From: Corynebacterium deserti GIMN1.010
GTDB lineage: Bacteria; Actinomycetota; Actinomycetes; Mycobacteriales; Mycobacteriaceae
Assembly (NCBI RefSeq): GCF_001277995.1
Contig: NZ_CP009220.1
Location: 2,418,001-2,482,000, forward strand
Length of the DNA: 64,000 nt
Reading direction: 5' to 3'
Part shown: positions 36,984 to 45,548 of the stretch, one piece after another
Layout of the letters: each line of letters starts with the position of its first letter
Numbering within the stretch: the stretch's first letter is position 1
The notes under the pieces: model-generated
The model's database searches: none
Seen by the model: only the letters and a program-made list of their open reading frames with translations
What the model was told of the DNA's origin: nothing
Position numbers and translations under genes: made by a program

Positions 36984-36996
36984 TGAACATTGTTCA
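36984..36996. promoter_or_regulatory. Perfect palindrome upstream of the small-peptide gene
   Basis: TGAACA-T-TGTTCA lies 114 bp before the start, in an AT-rich stretch (36960-37140). It is a candidate repressor or activator site. Confidence 0.45.
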
Positions 36997-37142
36997 GTCA
37001 GTGTCATTTAGATACTTTTAAGGGCAGCCCTATTTTATTCATCGTAAAAAATTTATCTAAATTTTTTTCGAATAAGGCGATTTTTGGGTCGTTTTAGGCA
37101 AACACTGGTCGGTTTTTTGTCACCTGAAAGACACCTTCCGGG

Positions 37143-37175
37143 CATAAAAAATGGGGCCGAGGCCCCATTTTTTAT
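37143..37175 (-). terminator. Terminator of purB
   Basis: AAAAAATGGGGCC and GGCCCCATTTTTT pair around GA immediately after purB, with T runs in both directions. Confidence 0.9.
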
Positions 37176-37187
37176 CTCGTTTGGTGC

Positions 37188-38618
37188 TTAGAGGATCTCA
37201 CCTGGGCGGTAATCAGAGGCGCCGGGGTGGGCGTCGACAAGCGCTTGAATGCGGTCGAGCACACGGGAGACCTGCGATTCTGCTGCTCCGATGAAGGCAT
37301 GGCGATCCGCAAGGGCTGCTTCCAGGTCGCTCTCAGACATTGGCAGGCGATCATCAGCTGCCAAACGCTGGATAAGATCCTGCTCGCCACCGTTCTCGCG
37401 CATGTTAAGAGCAACTGCGACGGCGTTCTCTTTGATCACCTCATGCGCTGTCTCGCGGCCAACGCCTGCGCGCACAGCAGCCATGAGGATGCGGGTCGTG
37501 GCCAAGAACGGCAGGTAACGCTCCAATTCACGCTCAATCATGGCAGGGAATGCGCCGAATTCGTCGAGGACGGTGAGGAACGTTTCAAACATGCCGTCGA
37601 TGGCGAAGAACGCATCAGGCAACGCGACGCGGCGAATCACCGAGCAGAAAACGTCGCCTTCGTTCCACTGCTGGCCGGATAGATCAGCGACCATGGTGAG
37701 GTAACCGCGAAGGATGACCTGCAGACCGCCGACGCGCTCACAGGAACGAGCGTTCATCTTGTGAGGCATCGCAGAAGAACCAACTTGACCTTCCTTGAAC
37801 CCTTCAGTGACGGTCTCGTTGCCAGCCATCAATCGGATGGTGTGGGACAGCGATGATGGGCCGGCGCCGAGCTGAACCAGTGCAGAAACAGCATCGAAGT
37901 CGAGGGAACGTGGGTAGACCTGGCCGACGGAATCGAAGACACGATCAAAACCGAGGTGCGCTGCGATGCGGGTTTCCAGCTCAGACAAGCGAGCCTCGTC
38001 GCCGTCCATGAGGTCAAGCATGTCCTGCGCGGTGCCCATAGGGCCCTTGATGCCGCGCAGGGGGTAACGGTTGAGCAGTTCGCTTACGCGCTCCAGGGCG
38101 ACAAGCATTTCATCGGCTGCGCTGGCAAAGCGCTTACCCAGGGTGGTTGCCTGAGCTGCGACATTGTGGGAACGGCCCGCCATGACCAGGCTTTGGTACT
38201 GCGCGGCGCGGGAGCCAATTGCTGCGACAACAGCAATACCCTTATTGCGCACGAGCTCCAGGGAGCGGTGGATTTGGAGCTGCTCGACGTTCTCAGTGAG
38301 GTCGCGGGAGGTCATGCCCTTGTGGATGTGCTCAAAACCAGCGAGGGCATTGAACTCTTCGATGCGTGCTTTCACATCGTGGCGGGTTACGCGCTCACGG
38401 TCGGCGATGCGTCCCAGATCAACCTGATCAATGACGGCTTCATAGGCGTCAATTGCTTCGGCGGGGATGTCAACGCCGAGATCTTTCTGCGCTTTCATCA
38501 CGGCGATCCACAGTTGGCGCTCCATGATGATCTTTTCTTCAGCACTCCACAGGTTGGACAGCTCTACGGAGGCGTAACGGTTCGACAGGACGTTTGCGAT
38601 CTTCTTTTTATCAGCCAC
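37188..38618 (-). CDS. purB: Adenylosuccinate lyase
   Basis: PurB acts twice in purine synthesis, splitting SAICAR and adenylosuccinate with release of fumarate. At 476 residues it belongs to the fumarase/aspartase superfamily. The signature SSAMPHKMNARSCERVGGL, with the catalytic Ser loop, is near residue 295. HKGMTSRDLTENVEQLQ and MAGRSHNVAAQATTLGKRF hold the substrate His residues. GTG is the start. Upstream are avtA and purD on the same strand, gaps of 43 and 28 bp, so the three may be one unit. Confidence 0.96.
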   Translation of the reverse strand: MADKKKIANVLSNRYASVELSNLWSAEEKIIMERQLWIAVMKAQKDLGVDIPAEAIDAYEAVIDQVDLGRIADRERVTRHDVKARIEEFNALAGFEHIHKGMTSRDLTENVEQLQIHRSLELVRNKGIAVVAAIGSRAAQYQSLVMAGRSHNVAAQATTLGKRFASAADEMLVALERVSELLNRYPLRGIKGPMGTAQDMLDLMDGDEARLSELETRIAAHLGFDRVFDSVGQVYPRSLDFDAVSALVQLGAGPSSLSHTIRLMAGNETVTEGFKEGQVGSSAMPHKMNARSCERVGGLQVILRGYLTMVADLSGQQWNEGDVFCSVIRRVALPDAFFAIDGMFETFLTVLDEFGAFPAMIERELERYLPFLATTRILMAAVRAGVGRETAHEVIKENAVAVALNMRENGGEQDLIQRLAADDRLPMSESDLEAALADRHAFIGAAESQVSRVLDRIQALVDAHPGASDYRPGEIL

Positions 38619-38661
38619 GCAAATTATTATTCCCCACGAACCGAAACTAACCTAGTCGCTC

Positions 38662-39813
38662 CTATTTATTAATGAATTCACCGATTCTGCGTACACCCTC
38701 AAGGGTGTCTTCACGGGAAGCACACAAGCTTAAACGCACCCACTTGTTGCCCTCCTCGGGATCAAAATCTATGCCCGGCGCAACAGCCACCCCGGCCTCG
38801 TCGAGTAGGCGTAAGGCCCACTCCTCTGAGTCGTCGGTGTACTGCGAGACATCGACCCACAAATAAAGGCCGCCGTCAGGGTCGGCGAACGTGCCCAACC
38901 CGATTTCAGGGAGCTTGTCGACGAACACCTCCCGGGCCTCCCTATACGCCTCAACGTGCTCATCAAGTTCGGCTCCCGCCTCCAGCGTAAACGCCGCGCG
39001 CCCCGCGACCTGCCCAATGGCAGGGGCACACAGGGCCAACGATGCTTGGAGATTTTCAATCGGTGTGACCATCTCATCTGGCACAATGATCCAGCCCACG
39101 CGCCAACCAGTCATGGAGAAGTACTTTGACAACGTACCCACAACAATCGCGTTTGGTGAGAATTGGTGGGCCGTGGCCAGCGGACGGCCAAAGCTCATGC
39201 CGTGGTAATCCTCATCAGAAATAAGGATAGCGTCGTTGTCATCGCACCACTTTGCGATGCGTCCCAATTCCTCCGGATCAATGATCGTGCCCGTGGGATT
39301 GCCAGGGCTGGTCACGATAACCGCCTTCGGCTTATGGGGCAGCTCTTCCAACATTTGTGCAGTGGGCTGGAAACGCGTCTCCGCAGTACAGCGCAGATTG
39401 AGGATCTTTGCACCCAGCGATTCCAAAATATTGCGGTAGGCAGGATATCCCGGAGTGGGCATGGCCACGTAGTCGCCGTGATCGAGCGTTGCGATAAACG
39501 CCGCCACAAATCCACCCGACGAACCAGTCGTGACAATGACATTGTCAGGGTTGGTGTCTACGCCGTAGGCAGCGGAGTGCCAATCTGCGACACGTTCCCT
39601 AAATTCACGGTCGCCGACCACCTCGGTGTAGCCCAACGGACCGGAACGCAAGGCGATTTCAGCTTCTTCTAAGACTGCGTCCGGTGCGCCGGTCGAGGGT
39701 TGACCGGCGCAGAACATAATGGTGTCTTTGCCTTCACGACGCCTGCGGTGGACTCTGTCCAGCATTTGCATCACGCGGAAGGGTTGAACATTGCTTCTAG
39801 TGCTGAGCTTCAT
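38662..39813 (-). CDS. avtA: Class I/II PLP aminotransferase, probably valine-pyruvate aminotransferase AvtA
   Basis: A 383-residue fold-type I aminotransferase. NPTGTIIDPEEL, the DEDYHGMSFG Asp/Tyr pair for PLP, and GTLSKYFSMTGWRVGWII with the Schiff-base Lys are all present. The C-terminal Arg for the substrate carboxylate sits in WVRLSLCASRED. In C. glutamicum the gene between purB and purD corresponds, as I recall, to avtA, which exchanges alanine with valine or 2-aminobutyrate; the sequence alone only supports aminotransferase. TAGGCT ends 8 nt before the ATG (leaderless). Confidence 0.82.
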   Translation of the reverse strand: MKLSTRSNVQPFRVMQMLDRVHRRRREGKDTIMFCAGQPSTGAPDAVLEEAEIALRSGPLGYTEVVGDREFRERVADWHSAAYGVDTNPDNVIVTTGSSGGFVAAFIATLDHGDYVAMPTPGYPAYRNILESLGAKILNLRCTAETRFQPTAQMLEELPHKPKAVIVTSPGNPTGTIIDPEELGRIAKWCDDNDAILISDEDYHGMSFGRPLATAHQFSPNAIVVGTLSKYFSMTGWRVGWIIVPDEMVTPIENLQASLALCAPAIGQVAGRAAFTLEAGAELDEHVEAYREAREVFVDKLPEIGLGTFADPDGGLYLWVDVSQYTDDSEEWALRLLDEAGVAVAPGIDFDPEEGNKWVRLSLCASREDTLEGVRRIGEFINK

Positions 39814-39841
39814 AAGAAACTAGCCTATCTGCGTTCTCCAA

Positions 39842-41107
39842 TTAGATCGAGATTCGACCCTCAACTGCGGGCAATGCAATGTCGGTGCGGTAGTGGCTTC
39901 CATCAAGTTCAATATCCTTGATGGTGGCATAGGCGTTTTCGCGGGCAGCCTCCAGGGTTTCGCCCACACCGATGACGTTGAGAACACGACCACCAGCAGA
40001 CACCAATTCGCCCTTGTCGTTTCGTGCCGTACCAGCGTGCAGGACATTATCTGCGTCTGCATTTCGGATGACATCGCCAGTGCGTGGCGCTTCCGGGTAG
40101 TTGTGGGAAGCCAAAACGACAGTCAAGGCGTAGCCATCCTGCCATTCCAGGGCAGGCTGCTCCGCCAGGGTGCCAGTTGCTACAGCGTTGAGCAGGCCAG
40201 CGAGAGGAGTTTTCAGCAGTGCAAGAACTGCCTGGGTTTCTGGATCGCCGAATCGGCAGTTAAATTCCACCACGGCTGGCCCTTCAGCTCCCCACGCGAT
40301 ACCTGCATAAAGGAGGCCAGAATATGCGCAGCCGCGGGCAACCATTTCCTTAGCGACAGGAACACACACCTCATCGACGATGCGTGAAACACCATCTTCT
40401 GGCAACCAAGGCAACGGAGCGTAAGCGCCCATACCACCGGTGTTGGGGCCTTCATCGTTGTCGAAAACACGCTTATGATCTTGTGCAGGCAGCAATGGAA
40501 CTACGGTTTCACCATCGACCAGGCAGAACAAGGACACCTCTGGGCCATCGAGGAAGGATTCCAAAAGGACGGGGTTTCCGCCCTCAAGAACAGCATCGAC
40601 GTGTGCGCGAGCTGCGGCGCGATCTGGGGTAACCACTACCCCCTTACCGGCAGCCAGTCCGTCGTCCTTGACAACCCAAGTTGGGCCGAAACGATCGAGT
40701 GCTGCATCAATGTCCTCAGAGGAAGAACCTGGAGTGATGGCTTCTGCATGTGCAGTACGCACACCCTGAGCAGCCATGACATCCTTGGCAAATGCCTTCG
40801 ATCCCTCGATGCGCGCGGCGTCCTGGTTGGGGCCAAAGACAGCAATGCCGGCCTCGCGAAGAGCATCAGCAACACCCGCTACCAAAGGAATTTCCGGGCC
40901 GATGACAACGAGATCAGATCCGAGTTCCTGAGCAAGTTGGGTGACGGCTGCTGGATCATCAGCCTTAATGTCTGGATGAACAGTTGCAATGGAGCCAAGG
41001 CCTGCGTTACCTGGGGCAACGTGAAGTTCGGTCGTAGCAGGGTCAAGAGAAAGTCCACGGAGGAGGGCGTGCTCACGGGCGCCCGAGCCGATTACCAGAA
41101 TGCGCAT
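39842..41107 (-). CDS. purD: Phosphoribosylamine-glycine ligase (GAR synthetase)
   Basis: PurD is an ATP-grasp ligase making GAR from phosphoribosylamine and glycine. The 421 residues start [19 protein letters not shown], a typical opening. [39 protein letters not shown] (ATP-grasp), and [16 protein letters not shown] and [16 protein letters not shown] (metal ligands) follow. The family length is normal. It is the first gene of a possible purD-avtA-purB unit. Confidence 0.97.
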   Translation of the reverse strand: MRILVIGSGAREHALLRGLSLDPATTELHVAPGNAGLGSIATVHPDIKADDPAAVTQLAQELGSDLVVIGPEIPLVAGVADALREAGIAVFGPNQDAARIEGSKAFAKDVMAAQGVRTAHAEAITPGSSSEDIDAALDRFGPTWVVKDDGLAAGKGVVVTPDRAAARAHVDAVLEGGNPVLLESFLDGPEVSLFCLVDGETVVPLLPAQDHKRVFDNDEGPNTGGMGAYAPLPWLPEDGVSRIVDEVCVPVAKEMVARGCAYSGLLYAGIAWGAEGPAVVEFNCRFGDPETQAVLALLKTPLAGLLNAVATGTLAEQPALEWQDGYALTVVLASHNYPEAPRTGDVIRNADADNVLHAGTARNDKGELVSAGGRVLNVIGVGETLEAARENAYATIKDIELDGSHYRTDIALPAVEGRISI

Positions 41108-41219
41108 GGTTGTTGAGTTTATCCTGCGAAACTATCCCTAAGCTATTTTGGGGAATTGTGATGGAGGGGGTGGGCGTCGAAAAGCGCTTTTAAAAAGGGG
41201 CGTTCAGCCCCGTTAAGAG

Positions 41220-41225
41220 TACGCT
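41220..41225 (+). promoter_or_regulatory. -10 hexamer of a leaderless HIT-gene promoter
   Basis: TACGCT ends 7 nt before ATG 41233. A GTCGAAAAGC motif and a GGGGC/GCCCC hairpin lie just upstream. Confidence 0.5.
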
Positions 41226-41232
41226 GGTGTGC

Positions 41233-41643
41233 ATGGCTTCCGTATTTACGAAAATTATTAATGGCGATCTACCGGGGCGCTTTGTCTACCGCTCTGAGAA
41301 TGTCGTCGCATTTTTGTCGATTGAACCGCTCGCCTACGGCCACACCCTGGTTGTTCCAGTTGCAGAAGTTGACCGCTGGACTGACCTTCCACACGACGTG
41401 TGGGCCGAAGTCAATGAGGCATCCCAGCTCATCGGAAATGCAATTCGCGAGGCTTTCGACGCGCCTCGTTGCGGTTACATCATCGCTGGTTTCGATGTTC
41501 CTCACACCCACGTCCATCTCTTCCCTACCGACAAGATGGCGGATTACGATTTCCGCAACGCCATGGCTGCTGATGCAACCGATCCAGCAAAAATGGATGA
41601 AGCCGCAGAGAAGATTCGTGCGGCTCTCGACGGGCTCGTTTAA
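41233..41643 (+). CDS. HIT-family nucleotide-binding protein
   Basis: A 136-residue histidine-triad hydrolase. The catalytic motif HTHVHLFP is near residue 95, and an N-terminal FTKIINGDLP helix region is typical of HINT/HIT proteins that remove groups from nucleoside phosphoramidates or dinucleotides. ATG 41233 is preferred to GTG 41227 because of its spacing to the -10. It is convergent with the methyltransferase, 9 bp apart. Confidence 0.88.
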   Translation: MASVFTKIINGDLPGRFVYRSENVVAFLSIEPLAYGHTLVVPVAEVDRWTDLPHDVWAEVNEASQLIGNAIREAFDAPRCGYIIAGFDVPHTHVHLFPTDKMADYDFRNAMAADATDPAKMDEAAEKIRAALDGLV

Positions 41644-41652
41644 CTATTAAAT

Positions 41653-42399
41653 CTACGCAGGGGCCGTGCCTCGAATGATGTACTGCGGCGTTGAGTCATG
41701 CCCAGGCGACAACCCAAATCGCTGGTCTAATTCCGCAAGGCCGTCAATCGGGGTGACGGTGACATTTTCCAGACCCGCAGCGCGGAATAAATCAGCGAAG
41801 TTTTCCGCGCTGTCCGTGGTGGACATGGGAAGATTCTCCAGCAGTTTGGGTGTGTAGGTGTCCACGAAAGCATCCGGCCCGTCGGTGGAATCGACGCGAG
41901 TGTCGGGGTCAATGCCGTCGGGATACCAGGCCGCGTCGACACACGCGATCACACCGCCTGGTTTTAGCAGACTCACCCAGTTGTTCAGCGCAGCCTGGGG
42001 GTCGCGAAGCGTCCACAACACATATCGGCTGGCGATGGCGTCGAAACTGCCCTCGTCAACCTCGGGCTGGTGGGCGTCACCAACGCGAAAGTGAGCTGTC
42101 GCCCGGCCCCCCTCGGCCCGGCGCGCATTTTCCTTCAGGGCCTCATCGATCATCTGCGACGAACCGTCAATGCCGAGCACCTCACATCCACAATCCGCAA
42201 GCACATGCGTGACAAATCCCGATCCACACCCTAGATCAAGGACCGTTTCCGTCTCCCCGGGCAGGGCATCAGCCCAGACTTTTTCCCAGAGTGGCCGTTC
42301 CACCGCTGCCCGCTCACTGCGAGTCTGATTGTGGTGGTACGCCTTCGCGCGTCCATCCCAGTAGGAGTTGAGCGTGTTTTGGATATCGAGAGATGTCAC
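41653..42399 (-). CDS. Class I SAM-dependent methyltransferase
   Basis: A 248-residue Rossmann methyltransferase. The SAM motif is VLDLGCGSGFVTHVLADCGCEVLGIDGS in fragments (LDLGCGSGF near 57, GIDGSSQMI), then RVGDAHQPEVDEGSFDAIASRYVLW and LKPGGVIACVD. This is the UbiE/MenG-like type-11 group; the substrate is unknown. It ends just before phoS on the same strand direction, 21 bp downstream of it would be the start, so it may be the last cotranscribed gene after phoR-phoS. Confidence 0.83.
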   Translation of the reverse strand: MTSLDIQNTLNSYWDGRAKAYHHNQTRSERAAVERPLWEKVWADALPGETETVLDLGCGSGFVTHVLADCGCEVLGIDGSSQMIDEALKENARRAEGGRATAHFRVGDAHQPEVDEGSFDAIASRYVLWTLRDPQAALNNWVSLLKPGGVIACVDAAWYPDGIDPDTRVDSTDGPDAFVDTYTPKLLENLPMSTTDSAENFADLFRAAGLENVTVTPIDGLAELDQRFGLSPGHDSTPQYIIRGTAPA

Positions 42400-42420
42400 G
42401 AGGTGGTAGTTCTCCTTAAG

Positions 42421-43911
42421 TTACTCGTTGGGTGCCTGTGGCAGCGTAATGGTAAAGACGGTACCCTCACCTTGCACACTGTCGACGGTGACAGTTCCGC
42501 CATGGCCCTCAACCAAAGATTTGGTGATGGCAAGCCCCAGACCTGAACCGCCTGAGGCACGTGAACGGGAAGAATCGGCGCGATAGAAACGCTCGAAGAT
42601 GTGCTCGGCATCCTCGGCGGACATACCCACGCCGTCGTCGATGACGAGGATTTTCACCTTGTCCGCATCGACATCGACCTCGATGCTGACGGTTGCGTCC
42701 GGTCCGCCGTGGTTGAGTCCATTGGCCACCAGGTTGGTGAGCACTTGGTGCAGGCGTGTCGGATCGCCTTCCACGACGGGAATGATGTCCGCTTTGTTGG
42801 ACACATTGATGGTGCGTTCTGGCCAGGCCGCACGCAGGGAGCCACGAACCGCGAGGGCTAGCTCGAGGACATCGACGCGGTGCTTTTCCATCTGCTGCCC
42901 CTCGGCTCGTGTGAGCGAGAGGAGGTCTTCCACGAGCACGCTCATGCGTTGGGCTTCGCCACCAATTTTGGACATTACCCAATCGGCGTCGTTGGTTGCT
43001 CCGGAAGAATACAGTTCGGTGTAGCCCTTTACAGAGGTCAGCGGGGTGCGAAGCTCGTGGGAGGCGTCGCCAACAAAGCGGCGCATCTGGGCTTCTTTTT
43101 GCTGCGCGCTCAGGATTGAAGCTTGCAGCTGCTCCAACATGATGTTTAGTGCGTTGGCCAATTGGCCGACTTCTGTGGTCATTGGCCACTGGGGAACGCG
43201 CCTGTCCAAGTCACCGCCGGCAATGCGTGATGCGGTTTCTTCCACTTCGCGCAACGGTCGCAGCGATCGACGCACCAGGAAGAATGAGGTGATCAGGATG
43301 GCCACCAGAATTAACGCGCCGATGGTCATTTGGACCACGATAAGTCTGTAGAGCAGTGTCGATTCCCTGCCCATGCTCTTGCCCACCACGGTGATGATGT
43401 CACCGTTTTGCTCGGCCATGACTCGCCACGGTGTGGTTGATGCGGAGCCGTCGGCTGCGTCGACAGTGTGCGGGCCAGTGCCAATGGTTGTTTCAGCTAG
43501 ATCAGGTGCGGATTGGGCATCATTAAAAATGATGCTGGATCCATCGGGGAAAACCTTCGCTACGTAATAGTCGCTGGGTGGGCCTTGGCGGACTCCGTCA
43601 AAGTTAAACAGCTCCACATTCCGCGCCCAGGTTCCCATGGAGGATTCCAGCTCCTGGTCCATGCGGGCATAAGACACTTCTCGCATGAGGCTGGATACGG
43701 CAACCGCATTGACCAGCAAGCCGAGGCCTGCGATGCCGACCACAATCAAGATGATACGGGTGCGCAGCGGGATGGCGCGCCCGGCGGCGCGCACGGGTCC
43801 GATTTCCGGTTCTGGGTCACCCGCACGGTCACCTGCACGGTCCTCCGAAACAGCCACAGCCGCGCCCGCAGTGCCTTCCTTTTCTAGCGCTTCTGCGTAA
43901 GGATTCTCCAT
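42421..43911 (-). CDS. phoS: Sensor histidine kinase PhoS
   Basis: The membrane sensor of the phosphate-starvation two-component system. The 496 residues show a cytosolic tail, membrane spans at about 52-75 and 188-213 flanking an extracellular domain, a HAMP linker (RRSLRPLREVEETASRIAGGDL), and a dimerisation helix with His285 in GDASHELRTPL. The ATPase contains N, G1 and G2 boxes (LVANGLNHG, VIDDGVGM, GSGLGLAITKSLVEGHGG). It follows phoR after 12 bp. Its output likely controls pst, nuc and other phosphate genes. Confidence 0.95.
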   Translation of the reverse strand: MENPYAEALEKEGTAGAAVAVSEDRAGDRAGDPEPEIGPVRAAGRAIPLRTRIILIVVGIAGLGLLVNAVAVSSLMREVSYARMDQELESSMGTWARNVELFNFDGVRQGPPSDYYVAKVFPDGSSIIFNDAQSAPDLAETTIGTGPHTVDAADGSASTTPWRVMAEQNGDIITVVGKSMGRESTLLYRLIVVQMTIGALILVAILITSFFLVRRSLRPLREVEETASRIAGGDLDRRVPQWPMTTEVGQLANALNIMLEQLQASILSAQQKEAQMRRFVGDASHELRTPLTSVKGYTELYSSGATNDADWVMSKIGGEAQRMSVLVEDLLSLTRAEGQQMEKHRVDVLELALAVRGSLRAAWPERTINVSNKADIIPVVEGDPTRLHQVLTNLVANGLNHGGPDATVSIEVDVDADKVKILVIDDGVGMSAEDAEHIFERFYRADSSRSRASGGSGLGLAITKSLVEGHGGTVTVDSVQGEGTVFTITLPQAPNE

Positions 43912-43923
43912 TGAAAAAGACTT

Positions 43924-44631
43924 TTAGCTACGTGGAGTGCGCAGAACGTATCCAACGCCACGAACTGTTTGAATCAGCTGCGGATCTTGGGTGTCCACCT
44001 TGCGGCGCAGGTAGGAGATGTAGGATTCCACGACGTTGCCGTCGCCGCCGAAGTCGTAGTGCCACACGTTGTCCAGGATCTTCGCCTTGGAGAGCACAAC
44101 TTCTGCGTTGAGCATGAGGTAGCGCAGGAGGTTGAATTCAGTTGGGGAAAGATCAACCAGTTCGCCAGCTTTGGTGACTTCGTGGGTTTCGTCGTTGAGG
44201 GTGAGGTCAGCGTACTGCAGGGACGTTGAGGTGTCTTCTTCGACGGTGCCGCCGCGGCGGAGGATGACGCGCAGACGGGTGATTACTTCTTCCAGGGAGA
44301 AAGGCTTGGTCACGTAGTCGTCGGCGCCGATGGTCAGGCCGTGAATGCGGTGCTCAACGGCGTCCTTTGCGGTGAGGTAGAGCACGGGGCTGTCGAGGCC
44401 TTCGCTGCGCAGCTTGGTGAGCAGTTCGAAGCCGTCCATGCCGGGCATCATGACGTCAAGGATGTAGGCGTCGGGGCGGAATTCGCGTGCGATCTTGAGG
44501 GCTTCGTTGCCGTCGTTGGCGGTCATCACGGAGAAGCCTTGGAATTTAAGGCTGACGGTGAGGAGTTCGACGATGTTTGGTTCGTCGTCGACAACGAGGA
44601 CGCGGATTTGTCCGTCTGACTGGTTTTCCAT
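43924..44631 (-). CDS. phoR: Response regulator PhoR (OmpR/PhoB family)
   Basis: A 235-residue DNA-binding regulator. The receiver has the acidic pair DD near 15, phosphorylation Asp59 in YILDVMMPG, and Lys near 110 (YLTAKDAV). The winged helix reads DLSPTEFNLLRYLMLNAEVV then DNVWHYDFGGDGNVVESYISYLRRK. In C. glutamicum it activates pstSCAB, nucH, phoRS and others under phosphate shortage. It precedes phoS in the operon. The 114 bp upstream holds its promoter; autoregulation is known in the relative. Confidence 0.95.
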   Translation of the reverse strand: MENQSDGQIRVLVVDDEPNIVELLTVSLKFQGFSVMTANDGNEALKIAREFRPDAYILDVMMPGMDGFELLTKLRSEGLDSPVLYLTAKDAVEHRIHGLTIGADDYVTKPFSLEEVITRLRVILRRGGTVEEDTSTSLQYADLTLNDETHEVTKAGELVDLSPTEFNLLRYLMLNAEVVLSKAKILDNVWHYDFGGDGNVVESYISYLRRKVDTQDPQLIQTVRGVGYVLRTPRS

Positions 44632-44745
44632 CTATCTTTCTCTTTCATTCAAGGGGAATGATCAACTTCCAACCAGTGAACACCCTCGACGTTTGGCATC
44701 GCTGACTACTAACTGTGAATGTACTGAGAGAGTTGAATTGGGGAC

Positions 44746-45501
44746 TTATTCCCACTCCACATTCTCCAAGTTCACACCTTCTACCTGCGCTAATGCTTCA
44801 ATAAGTGTTAAAAGATATGAAGCGTGTCCTTTGTAAGTTTCGTTGAAACGCTCGTCTTCCACGTACATCCGAGCCAAAATTACTTGCTTGTTTGCACTCA
44901 CGGTGTACCACTGACCGATGCTTGCGCGGTGCGCAAGCGCTAGCTCATTGCCCTCTGCAGAGCCGGGCGCGATGCCGCGCAGGGAGGCGTCGAAAAGCTT
45001 TTCGACGAACCCCTCATGTTCATCTTTTGCCTTCTGAAAATCCTCCTTGGTCATCTTCTCTTGGATCTTTTGGGATTCTTTCCACTCCGGGGTGTCGCCC
45101 CAACGCTGGAAAGCTTCCTCTTGGTACTTGGGCAGATCCTCGCCGAAGATCTCAATCTTTTCCTTCACGCTAATCGTATCCTTTCCAAGGATTTCATCTA
45201 CTGCCCGGACCATCCGATGCAGCTGACCGATCTGTTCCACTAGGAGTTCCCGCTGGCGGCGCAGATGCTGATTGGCCGAATCCGGCTGATCAAGCACCTG
45301 CGCGATATCCTTCAACGCGATTCCGGCGGCCCTGTAAATAAGAATCTGCAGGGCGCGCTCGACATCGTTTTCTGTGTAAAGGCGATAATCCGTTGTGGTT
45401 CGCCAGCTCGGTTGAAGCAACCCGATGCTGTCCCAATGCCGCAACGTGCGCGTGGTGACACCGAGTAGTTCAGCAGCCTCGCCGATGGTTCGATCTGTCA
45501 T
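44746..45501 (-). CDS. MerR-family regulator with TipAS-type effector domain
   Basis: A 251-residue regulator with the MerR winged helix at 4-70 (TIGEAAELLGVTTRTLRHWD, then YRLYTENDVERALQILIYR), a coiled-coil dimerisation helix with GIALKDIAQVLDQ, and a C-terminal domain (110-251) like the TipAS antibiotic-binding module, including EAFQRWGDTPEWKES and IGQWYTVSANK. Such proteins activate efflux or resistance genes after binding drugs. Its own promoter carries a CTTGAC-N11-GTCAAG dyad within a 19-bp spacer, so it is probably autoregulated. The neighbouring PLP enzyme and pqo are not obvious targets. Confidence 0.9.
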   Translation of the reverse strand: MTDRTIGEAAELLGVTTRTLRHWDSIGLLQPSWRTTTDYRLYTENDVERALQILIYRAAGIALKDIAQVLDQPDSANQHLRRQRELLVEQIGQLHRMVRAVDEILGKDTISVKEKIEIFGEDLPKYQEEAFQRWGDTPEWKESQKIQEKMTKEDFQKAKDEHEGFVEKLFDASLRGIAPGSAEGNELALAHRASIGQWYTVSANKQVILARMYVEDERFNETYKGHASYLLTLIEALAQVEGVNLENVEWE

Positions 45502-45508
45502 GACTGTT

Positions 45509-45540
45509 AGTTAAATCCTTGACGTCGCGTGAAGGTCAAG
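45509..45540 (-). promoter_or_regulatory. MerR-type operator-promoter of the regulator gene
   Basis: On the minus strand, TTGACC (45539-45534) and TTAACT (45514-45509) are separated by 19 bp, the lengthened spacer typical of MerR-activated promoters. CTTGAC/GTCAAG arms at 45518-45523 and 45535-45540 form the dyad. TTAACT ends 7 nt before ATG 45501, so the mRNA is likely leaderless. Confidence 0.75.
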
Positions 45541-45548
45541 AGGTTTCT

